Assembly (NCBI GenBank): GCA_015501595.1
Contig: JADNRX010000067.1
Coordinates: 124,001 to 188,000 of the forward strand
Direction of reading: 5' to 3'
Length of the DNA stretch: 64,000 nt
Origin: Hymenopellis radicata
Taxonomy: Eukaryota > Basidiomycota > Agaricomycetes > Agaricales > Physalacriaceae
In this document: positions 36,174-45,419 of the stretch, one piece after another
Layout: each line of letters begins with the position of its first letter
How positions within the stretch are numbered: position 1 is the stretch's first letter
Translations under genes and position numbers: made by a program
Notes under the pieces: generated by a model
The model's input: only the letters and a program-made list of their open reading frames with translations
What the model was told of the DNA's origin: nothing
The model's database searches: none

Positions 36174-39100
36174 ATCCCCTCGCCATCCTTGCGTGCACGG
36201 TTGGAATTTACAACGTTGATGAGGAACGTCTGGCCATGGAGGTAAGATCAGTCGTGCTTTCATACCAGTACACCAGCACTCACCTTTCCTTTTGCCGCAG
36301 CATGTACACCAGTAACTTTGGTGCGCGAGTTATCATCCCAGCCATCGGATGAAAGGGTTATATAGGCTCCGTGCAGTACGTTTTTGATTTTGGCATCGAC
36401 TGCATCCCCCAACTCATTCAAAATGCGTCCAGACACTTGGCGTCGATCCGGAATAACGTCCTCAGCAGTTGCGCGAAACATGTGGAGTAGAGCAATGACT
36501 TCGGGGTTGTTAACTCAGCGAAAGGGAAGATTGGCGGAGATGGTAGCACGTCCAAATTGGAGCTCGATGGCGGCTTTCTGCTTCGGAGTGAAGGGGATAT
36601 TGATGCCGGTAAAGACTTTGAGCTCCGTTTGGGTGAATTTCTTCTGGACCGCGTTCATGATTTTCCTTTTTTTGCGTAGCGGGCCCTGGGCACTCTCCGA
36701 TTCATCATCTGCCTCCGTGCCAGGGTCATCCTCTTTCGCAGCTGCACCTCCCTTCTCGCGTTTCGCCACTCTTTTAGCCTCAACTGATGCATTTTCGCAG
36801 GATATGAGATGTGCAATCATCGCGCTCTTAACACCTCGTACACTACCCTTCTCCATTGTCTTCTGTAAGGCTGTATAACAATAGATGTAAGCTGTGTATA
36901 TCATCTTATGCCCTGAGTCGCGTACCTTCCTTAAACCATGGCTCTGCCGAGCTGCTCACAATGCCCTCCATCAGGAAAATCACTTTGGCCTTAGATTAAC
37001 TCAAGTATGTGCCTGTATTTGAGGGTGACTAGAGGGCAACAGAGCACCCTAGGCAACCCAAGTTAACATGAGTGAGCTTAAGTATATCTTGATCATCGAA
37101 GTTGACCTATGCCAACCAGAGTGTTCTCGAGTGTGCTGGAGTATGCATATGAGGTAAGCCTCAACTCAGGAAGCCTCAAGCTACCGACTGACACTTCATA
37201 TGACTAGAAGTTGGACTGAGCTCTTATTAAAACTACCATTTATTATGAAGTATACCAGATCACAGTCCTTCAATGTCTTCAGCATCTCGGGTTCTTTCTT
37301 TCCACCTTCCGTGCTCATTCACCGCATGCATGCTATGTCACCTACTCGCCACGCCGTTCATCAGCCGGGCTTACCACAGCTCATCTCGTCACCGTTGGCA
37401 CCATGGAGCGCATATAATATATAAGAATGTGATATCTTACGCCAACCCGAACATGATCCATACCGTAACGTGGCCATGAAACAACGTATCCTTCGTAAGA
37501 CGGCAGTCTTGTTGCAGATTGGTGTCGAAACGGAAGGCGGTCCTCCCACATGCAGAGCGTCGCCTCGCCCCCACCAGTGTGAAGCCAATGGGAAAGGGAC
37601 GCGTCGCGAAGGCAAGTCAGAAGAAAGAAAGAACGTCAACGTACCAAATCGCGGCGAGTGTCTACGCTCGTCGCCGTTGTTGCAAGATGGGACTGGTAGG
37701 CAAAGTCATCCAAGGTTCGAGCATGCAATGGGCACAGTGCACATCTATAAGGGGGAATATAGAAATGACAGTAGAACGTGCATTAGATCAACACACCGTC
37801 TGGGCCTAAACCAAGGTTGTGTCCACGTCGCGGCAGAGAAACTCCTACAAACTGTGGTCGGCGTGCTAGTCGATGACAAGACGAATTAATAGACATACCA
37901 CGGTGTTAGAAGCCGCAGAAATGGGCTGACGGAAGGTAACAGTGAGGACAACAATGATGGTGAGGAAAGGAATATACCTCTGATGTCACGTCCTAAGCGT
38001 GCTGGGAACGCGGTGGCGACGACGACGAAACGCAAAGCAGGAGCTTGCTTAGCACAGTGGACTTTCCATCGGCGTCTGCCTACACAATTCCAAAGTAAAC
38101 TATTACCGGTGCCCGCGCCGTCGACGTGTCCCATGGATGAGAAAGAAGAAGGCATCGGGACGTGCTCAGTCGTCGGGCTTCGAACAGCCGCAGTAAAGGA
38201 AGTGTTACGTTCAGTCGGGCGTCGGCAAAGAGAGAGAAACTGACCTCCTACGTGCTTCCTACCGGAGCCTATCATGCAGAGAAAGCGAAGATGGACGACA
38301 GGAGAGCCTGAAAATAAAAGTTCAATCAAAAGAAACGGAAACTAAGAACTACGCACTTTTTTGAGCTGGATGCGTCCGCGACGCCATCCAGTGTTGTAAG
38401 CGCGAACACGACCGTGCGGGGGCTCGTCCAGCTTCTTAAAAAATGAAGCCGTCATTGAAAACATTGCTGCTCCGTCTTGGAGGCTGACGCGTCCTCGGTG
38501 CCCCGTATTCCTCTAGCTCATTAAGGACGTACAGTCGTCGGCGCCGGGGTCATCCAACCTCTTGAAGCGCGGCGTCATTCAAAGAGTCGCCGCTTCGTCC
38601 CGAAGGCTGTGTTCCCGCCGTGCTCACAAAGAGAGCAGAGCTAATTCCATCTGGCATCGTCGCCGTCAAATTCTAGGAGCGGTGAAAGAAAAGCTGCCTG
38701 CTGTCAAGGGCTTATGCGGCTGCTTGTCGTTGCCAGGCGGCGGGAACGATGTTGTAATCGTCGCTTCAAGCCCGCATCTTGCACAGAGCGGCCTCGATAC
38801 GAGGGCTTACGCGGGCGTTGTGGGGCGTTGTGCTGGTAAGAGCAAGACTTGCATCCAAAAACCTCGCTCGATCACCACTCGGATGATCGGACCGAGTGGA
38901 TTTCGACGTCTTGCGCGACGTCCAGCAACATAACGAAGCCGTTTTAAACCTTCGCATATGGCGAGCTGTGTTCCTATTATGTTTTGGAACATTTTATTTT
39001 CTGAGGGTTTTTTTGGTAAACATGAAGATGATATGTAGTGACCTTTATGCTTGCGACACGGCGGATTGTATATTGCACCGTAAGTCGGTCAACCGGCTTT

Positions 39101-39618
39101 TCATTTAAGATGTTGAATTGCCTTATACACTACTTCTGTACATGCTATTAGATCCCCACATACCCCCGTTCGTTGTCTATCGCGTATTGAGTGATGAGCG
39201 GATCCCAGGTCCGGCGATCCGAATGGTGATCACGCACCGTTCAGAAGTCGGCATCCTCATCCTCTTACCACCACCATCGCCACGACCACCACTGCTGGCA
39301 TCTTCCCGTGCTGTCTTCCTGCTCCATTTCTTGTCTCTCATCCATTGTCTCATCGGTCAGCCGCGTAAGCCCTGTCAAAACAGGCTGCACAATCTTTACT
39401 GGGGTCGTCGTTGACTTGGGCAGTCACTGGCACGCAACGCTCTAGCGCGCTGCAATTCGGATTGGCTCTATGAGAGCGACGGCTAGGAGAGTGGATGCGA
39501 GAGTGGACGCTATCCCGTCTGCAGACGGCAGCATTGTACGGTGCGTTCGCATTTTTGCTTAGTGTCCTGGTATTAACGACAACGTCAGTTTTATGAGATT
39601 CGATGGTGCCATGACCAC

Positions 39619-39702
39619 GACACGACTCCCAAGCATGGGCCCACGTAAAGTCAGGCCGACCTTGAGCAGGGCTTTGTGGGTCCATGCTTGGGAGGTGGTG
39701 TC
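39619..39702. repeat. Inverted repeat with 26-bp imperfect arms
   Basis: Left arm 39619-39644 and right arm 39676-39702 share the core CTCCCAAGCATGG(G/A)CCCAC in opposite orientation, separated by about 31 bp. It would form a strong hairpin in DNA or RNA. Confidence 0.7.
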
Positions 39703-39929
39703 GGCGTCGCGGGGTCTTCCACGCTCAAATTAAATCCTCTAGACATCATTTCCCCCCCCCTCTTCGCCACGAACTATAGGATTCCCGGCCTGCCACGTAG
39801 GCATCACGTGCAAGTTGAGTTTTGTACTGAATGGTCTGATTGTTGGACTTATCTTTTTGCCATTTCAGTTGACCGGCACTACTGGGACTTACGACCTCAC
39901 CTACGACCTCCACCCAAAATTTCTACTGC

Positions 39930-40680
39930 GTGACGACGATGACCCCGCCACAACGACAACCCCACGGCGGCGATCCTGTTATGACCACGGCCCCACCATG
40001 GCCCCACCACAACGATGGCTCATCTCCCTGATGACAACATGTCCCCACGATGACAACCCGGAAGAAGGATAGCCTTGACTGCCCAACGATGACGACAACC
40101 TTCACGACAGCCTCTACTGCGAGACAACGACTACACCTCCACGACAATGAACGACAGCACAAGTACTGCGACGAGGACATGGAACGACCCGAGCACTGCG
40201 ACGAGGACGACGACCCAAGCTTTGTGACTCCGAAGACGACCACTGCGACTCCGACGATGATTCAAGCTCTGCGACGAGGACAACGACCCGAGCTCTCCAA
40301 TGAGGAGGACGACCTGAGCTTTTGCGATGTAGAGGATAACTCGAGCACTACAACAAGGACTACGACTAGCTCTGTGATGAGGAAGATGAGCACTGCGACG
40401 AGGACGAGGACCCGGCGAGCACTCGAGGACGACGGCCCAAGCACTACAACGAGGACCACGACTCGAGCTCTGCCATTAGGACGACGACCACTGCGACGAA
40501 GATGACAACCCCGCGATGAGGCGAGGATCAGAGCACTATGATGAGCACAATGACCAGTGCCGAGGACGACTACCGAGCACTGAGTACGACCGCCGGAATA
40601 CCGCAATAAGAGCATCGACATAAGCATTGGGACGAGGATGACGATCTGGATACCACGACAACAACGAGTGGGTTGATATG
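39930..40680. repeat. Degenerate GAC/GAG low-complexity array
   Basis: Irregular repeats of ACTGCGACGAGGACGAC and related words. Several frames stay open because of the composition, not because of coding. No fixed period is evident by eye. Confidence 0.65.
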
Positions 40681-41424
40681 TATGGTCAATCATAGACTGG
40701 TAGTTACGCTGTTTGAGATTTATTACTCTTGATTTAATTTATGCTCATTTGTGATTTTCATATATTTTGAAGTGACTATTGAATTGCAATTGTTGAATGT
40801 TTGAAGCCTTCTGTTATGAATACAGTGTATTGAGTTCACTACTGTCTAGTTATAGTTACCTTCTAATAACTTCTAGTTAGTTCACAGTTGAGTATGGTTG
40901 ACTTGGGTTGACTTGAGTAGCTTTGAAGTTGACTTTAAGATGGCTAATCTCTGGACTGTGTGTTAAGTCAACTTCTTATCTGAGCAAACTTTTTGTCTCA
41001 AAGGCAACCATATGCCGTATAGATGACCATAGGTTCCTTGAAGACAACACCTATTTTCCTGATGTCGTCGACATTGATAGGAATATTTTTGGGTTGGGCC
41101 TTTTCCATGCAGCCGAGACAGTGGGCACGGTACTGTGCAGTGTTCTGCTTGTCACCCTTGATGAAGAACTGCCATAGATTGCTGAGTGGAGGCATGGCGA
41201 AGCGATGGAAGTGGACGCGGCCGCTGCTGATAGCAATTTTCTGATCAGGTTGCCCAATATAGTCATGCAAAACACGCGCAGATGGAATAGCACAGCCACA
41301 GAAGTACTTAAGGGTTATTAAGCCTTAAGCACTCTTCTTAGCCATATTAAGGCTTCGTTCTTAAGCCTCTTAAGCCCTTAAATGTTATTAAGCCTTAGGC
41401 CTTAATGACTACACTGCTTCTATG

Positions 41425-41595
41425 GACTCAGATGCAGTAGTGTCACCTCATGCGCACGAAGACAGCTCCCTATCATCTGATCCTCCTCATCCATCCTCAA
41501 GCAACGCACCGAGCTTCGTTGGCCGACAATACGGGCTACTTACAGTTCGTCCTATTCCACGGCTGGACTCTCTTGAAAGTCAGCCTCCCGCCATA
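41425..41595 (+). pseudogene. Linker exon of the exonuclease gene between two insertions
   Basis: Starting at GAC 41425, the frame continues from the TCT-ATG codons before the hAT element and runs to ATA at 41593-41595, next to the MITE. It reads SPHAHEDSSLSSDPPHPSSS and VRPIPRLDSLESQPPAI, a serine/proline-rich linker. After the MITE the frame resumes with DANTSDDRTSSPDSDD at 41852. Confidence 0.75.
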
Positions 41596-41849
41596 CTGTA
41601 CCGTTTCGACCGGGTGTTCGGCTAACGCGTAACGCACCTGGTCGAACTGAACACAAACATAAATGATAATGCGTTACGCGCGATTTTTTGAGCTACACAC
41701 GGCCCGAAAAGGAAATTTTTTCGTCCCGCCTACGGCGGGACTGTCCAAATAAGGTAATTCCGCTTGGTGTGCCTGAAAACGAATGGTTATGCTGAAAGTT
41801 CGTAGCATAACGCGTCACACCGGGCGAACACCCGGTCGAAACGGTACAG
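41596..41849. mobile_element. 254-bp TA-flanked MITE in the linker exon
   Basis: Perfect inverted ends CTGTACCGTTTCGACCGGGT plus GTTCG (41596-41620 and 41825-41849 read inward), flanked by TA on both sides (41594-41595, 41850-41851). The CTGTA end and TA target match the MITE at 32069-32331, but the internal sequence differs. It contains no transposase. Confidence 0.92.
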
Positions 41850-41851
41850 TA

Positions 41852-42985
41852 GATGCCAACACTAGCGATGATCGTACATCATCGCCAGATTCAGATGATA
41901 TCGGAGAGGAGGCACTGGCAGATGAAATCGGGATGCTTGAAGCACATGCAGAGCAAGTGCGACGTGGTCAAGCAACACCTGATCGCCGTGGTGAAGATGC
42001 TTTCTCCGAGTCTCTAGGATTAACCGATTTCGAGAGGTTTCTCTCTGATCTCGAAGAAATCATCGCGTCACCTCCTGACGCGGATTTGGTCTACCAAAAG
42101 GTGAAGAAGGATATTTTCCACACTTTCAACATGATTCCGACTTCCGTTCATCATGGACTACGACCAGGGTTTCTTCGGGCCCTCCGTGATCACCTCATGC
42201 GGTGGGACCCAAACATACGCGAGCTTGTCCATGAAGTTTGTCAGCAGAATTTCAACTGTTCTTTCGAAACTATGCTAGCTCGGAACCCGCGCTGGATTGC
42301 AGACCGATGCCCACGTCATATTCCCGCTCCTAGTATCCTCGTGCGCGCTCTTGAGTTTGTCTTTGGTGTATTCGGACATGGCACTAATGCCCGCTCGGGA
42401 GATCCACTATTCAATCATACTGCATGGCAAAAGGCACATGCAGTTCTGCAATTGGCGCGAGAGGGCTATCTATCTGACAACGAGGGTGTTATATTGTATG
42501 AAGAAGCAGGAGTCGACCAGTATGGTCTTCGGAAGTACGACTGCAGCCGGGGAACAAACAAAGTTGAAGGCGGACCTCATGCAGATATTTATCGCAAGTT
42601 TGGCGCACTTCACGGTATGTCACTATTCATTTTGTATCTGTCAAAGCTCATGATGTCTTCAGCTGGGCCACGATACACTGTGAACAGTTTGACTGACCAC
42701 TGGACATTTTACAACCTTCAGGCCTATGCGAAACATATGTTCGGGCTCGACTGGAAGTATCACCATTCCTAGCGATGATTAACCGAACGGCCTTTCTATT
42801 GAACTACTTGTGGGATATTGTTCCCAGAGCTAGCGCCTATGCGGATTGGATGAACAGTGATCTTTATATACAGACAGAGGAGACATTCGGAATGTGTCGC
42901 TTCCCAGGTAGGTCTCCGAAGCACTTGATCAATTCTACGTACTGAAGTCATCCTTAGAATCACTCCGCGAGCGGCTCAGGCCGAT
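41852..42985 (+). pseudogene. C-terminal region of the exonuclease gene
   Basis: An open frame (to the stop at 42770-42772) reads the conserved region found after the exonuclease domain in this fungal family: DIFHTFNMIPTSVHHGLRPG, ARNPRWIADRCPRHIPAP, LARNPRW, REGYLSDNEGV, CSRGTNKVEGGPHADIYRKF and FGLDWKYHH. A missing C at 42768-42769 shifts the frame; next frame gives LAMINRTAFLLNYLWD and DLYIQTEETFGMCRFP, then an intron (about 42908-42957) to ESLRERL. The end merges at about 42978 with duplicated sequence shared with 61270, so the original stop is lost or undefined. Confidence 0.7.
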
Positions 42986-44640
42986 CAGCCTAAGGAGGAA
43001 GCAGGTTGAAACTTGCCTGAGCAGAAGAAGAACTAAGAGCAGGCGGATGCGCATGCTCTGCATTGGTGTTTTCCGAATCCAATCGCGAAGCAGAAGCGGC
43101 CAATGGACTCAGAGCGAGAAGAATATTCGGGATTGTCACGGTCGTCTTCGATTCCATGATCCTGAGGGCAGTTGGAAGACTAATGGTCTGCATGGAACGC
43201 AGGGAGGACGGCGGAGGACGTGGACACGTACCGCAGTTGGTAAGTTGCTACGATAGCAAGCAAGCGCGACGATCTTTTGCTTGTTAGCTTCTGCTCCAAC
43301 CAAATTGAAGCCGACTCGCATCATGATGTGAATTCAGGCCGCCACGGAGTCGGCTCCCTTTCGTTGAGATGCCCAAGTTGACTGTCGAGCTGATGGGTTG
43401 AAAGAGACAAAGAGCATATGTGGCTGCCAGACGGTGTCCATCATTTGACGACCTAAACGATCAGCTTTGAGGTGGACGTGTATCTTAGTTGGCAAGCGTC
43501 TGCATCCGGCATACGTATGACAGCTTTTTCCCCTGCGAATATCCCAGTCAATAGCAGCTAGGATTTTCTGTAAGAGTTCCGTGAAAAGGGAAAAACAAAT
43601 TTGACACTGGGTTCAGATGGAAAGACTGAAAAGAATGGACGACATGAGGTGCACGGGCGCCAGAACGAGTACATACGAAAAGAACTCCGCAAGCAAGAAA
43701 GCCAGTGAGCGTGTATTCGATGAACGAGATGCCAGGCTTGGCAACATATGGTGTAGTAACAGTAGGGGGCATGTGTATAGTAGTCATCACATTCCACATC
43801 TACACAAAGCCGTTCCCAGCTATGCCGATGTGGATGCGCATTTATCGCAGTTGGTAAGTGCACATGCCATAAACCGGCTGAACGTGCCACGGTAGAATTT
43901 TTGTTTTGGTCCAGAAGCAAGTTGAATTCCGACGCGAGTCCATGACGGGCATAAGATCAGCTCGGGCGGTCCCTATTGACGAGAGAGCCAGTTCTTTGCT
44001 GTGGTCATCAGTCGTGGATTCGAGAGGGCGGTTGAATGAAAGGAGAGCGTGTGGCTAGCCGGTAAGCGCGAATAGCGAGCGAACGAGACCAGCATATATA
44101 ATATCCGCCTTCAGCTCCGTAAGACTGGGCCGTTCATCATTTGGAGAAGGCAAGACGGACACCATAGACGTGTATTAGCGTAGCGGATAAGCCTCTCTCT
44201 GTGAGTCGGGATAAAGAGCATTTTTGGGTGTAAAACGCCAGGACTGCAAGCCACAGGACTCTCGCACATGACCGCTTCACGTCTTTCCTTGAGGTCTACG
44301 TGTGTCAAACTTCTGACGGACATGTATCCCAGTCGGTACCGTCGCTGTGAAAAAGAACGTCGATATTTTTGAAATGGTACTCGAGCGTCATCGGTCTGGT
44401 AATCTTGAACTGGGCGGGGGCGGGTTACGATGTGCTTAGACTCTAAAAGAATGTGGACACGTACCACAGTTGGTAAGTTTCCATCATTATTGCAACGGGG
44501 TCGAACTATTGTCCATTTTTTGCTGCAAATGAGAATCGGCTCGCATCATTCATTCTTGCTAGGGACTCGGCGCCGTTCCGTGGTCGAACCCAGTACTAGA
44601 ATGTTGAGATGAGGGGTCAAAGGGAGCAGATGTGGCTGTG
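42986..44640. repeat. Segmental duplication, copy D1 (partner 61272-62945)
   Basis: Co-linear with 61272-62945: CGATCAGCCTAAGGAGGAAG (42983/61280), ATGAGGTGCACGGGCG (43642/61929), CTTCGAGTCGG-type spacing and GTGGTCGAACCCAGTACT (44579/62909) recur in order. It contains five stem-loop motif copies (43221, 43473, 43831, 44164, 44454), and a sixth relative at 44319. No intact gene. The left border coincides with the end of the exonuclease gene. Confidence 0.8.
43831..43865 (+). repeat. Stem-loop motif with long loop
   Basis: GTGGATGCGCA pairs in part with TGCACAT around TTATCGCAGTTGGTAAG. The partner copy (62120-62155) has TGGACACGCC and GCGCCCA arms instead. Confidence 0.6.
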
Positions 44641-44644
44641 CTGA

Positions 44645-45360
44645 CGGACAGGAGGTCCTGCCTAATTTGGGAGGGATTACCTCGGGCTACTCAGCTCTCC
44701 ATGTAACGCCTCGAAGAAAGAGGAAGCGGCCCAGCCACGGGCGAGAGGATGTGACACGGCAACGAGGAAGTCCTCCCACGTCCTCTTCATAACTTCACGC
44801 GAGTACACGACACTGTCACCATCGCGTCGTCGTCGAGCTCTTCTGCCAGTGGCTCATCTGGATATCGATTGCTAGCGCGCCGGCCCACATCAACGCGTAC
44901 TTTATGCGCGCCGCGTTTCCCTCTATCACCGTCGAGGTCGAGGAGGACTGGCAGGACCACGTCGTGCACAGTCAGAGCGCGGACAACGACAAAGTGTTCC
45001 TATGCCCTCTCGTTCTGCTCACGGACCGCAGTGCATCACATCGAGGTGTAATATGCGGGAGCCAGACTCAGCGCATCGCGGCGGAGGCGCACGACTACAT
45101 GCAATTGGACGACCTGAGGGAGGACAAGATGGTCATGACTTACGTGTCGCGACAGGGCGTGTCCCGACAAAAGCTTGCGCGCTCACGGCCGAATCACACG
45201 ACTCGCTGGTGACTGCACTCCAGGCGCTCATCGCGCGGAAGAACAAGGAGTACGAGGATTATATCCGCGTGGATGGGTTGGCAGGAATGAATGCTGCGGG
45301 TGTGAAGCACGCAGACGCCGTGATGGCGCGGAAAAAGAAGCGGTGCGGGCTGCTGGTGTA
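44645..45360 (+). pseudogene. GT61-like glycosyltransferase fragment 2
   Basis: Begins with the CCTGCCTAATTTGGGAGGG block. Frames 44904-45212 and 45002-45361 read ITVEVEEDWQDHVVHSQSAD, LVLLTDRSASHRGVICGS, QTQRIAAEAHDYMQLDD, MTYVSRQGVSRQKL and IARKNKEYEDYIRVDGLAGM, the same order as 20007-20500. It stops at the MARKKKRC position, well before the GNGL motif. A +1 frame change lies near 45175. Not functional. Confidence 0.7.
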
Positions 45361-45419
45361 AATGGCAGACACGACGACTAGCGACTATCTTGACTTGAAC
45401 TTATTCATATGCCTAGCTG

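Larger units (their letters stand above)
36990..40990. other. Roughly 4 kb of unrelated sequence between hAT transposase exons
   Basis: The BED exon and the next transposase exon should be neighbours, yet about 4 kb lies between. Both borders are AT-rich with AAGTTGAC/GTCAACTT-type words (around 37098 and 40925), hinting at another insertion or captured DNA, but no clean target duplication was found. Contents: two diverged tandem units at about 38400-38640 (CTTCTTAAAAAATGAAGCC / CTCTTGAAGCGCGGCG), an inverted repeat at 39619-39702, and low-complexity sequence at 39930-40680. No gene is recognised. Confidence 0.45.
34784..41270 (-). pseudogene. hAT transposase, broken and internally deleted
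   Basis: Read on the minus strand. 40998-41270: BED-type zinc-finger start LSNLWQFFIKGD...YRAHCLGC. 36515-36985: AKVIFLMEGIVSSSAEPWF then, after an intron, SVRGVKSAMIAHLISCENAS, which supplies the H of the finger. 36182-36481: DRRQVSGRILNELGD and ITLSSDGWDD, holding the first catalytic D of the RNase H-like core. Across the nested element DGEG is followed by MCEIFLEMID and VILLCCDNDG. The next residues jump to an acidic C-terminal tail (EGSGDDFEIA, stop 34784), so the rest of the catalytic core and the hATC dimerisation domain are deleted. The element cannot mobilise itself. Confidence 0.75.
34676..41416. mobile_element. 6.7-kb hAT transposon inserted in the exonuclease gene
   Basis: Ends CAGTGTAGTCATTAAGG (34676) and its complement (41416 read inward) form the inverted repeats, and the 8-bp target CTTCTATG is perfectly duplicated (34668-34675, 41417-41424), diagnostic of hAT. 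Both subterminal regions are rich in TTAAGCCC/GGCTTAA repeats (34690-34770, 41305-41400). The transposase is on the minus strand and defective, and a second hAT element is nested at 35075-36173. A further roughly 4-kb stretch (36990-40990) separates transposase exons. Confidence 0.93.
29384..42985 (+). pseudogene. AT-hook / DUF6729-like / 3'-5' exonuclease gene, split by mobile elements
   Basis: Separated pieces fit one gene in order. At 29384-29512 a peptide MPAGRPRGRKDG...RGRPRKSG has two AT-hooks (DNA minor-groove binding). At 31684-33551 spliced exons give a DUF6729-like region. At 33602-34690 lies a DEDD exonuclease, and at 41425-41595 plus 41852-42985 a linker and conserved C-terminal region. 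Fungal proteins with this domain order are common and multicopy in agaricomycetes (family knowledge from memory); their role is unknown. Breaks: TAG at 31981, TGA at 32909, losses of one base near 32523 and 42768, a 7-base insertion near 32866, and four mobile elements. The part at 29780-31680 does not fit the gene. Continuity of frame across the elements at 34676-41416 and 41596-41849 shows it was intact there when they arrived. Confidence 0.7.

Noticed and set aside
40050..40505. Acidic low-complexity protein-coding gene
   Set aside because: The frame is open because of the GAC/GAG array; the opposite strand is open too, and no start context or introns support coding.
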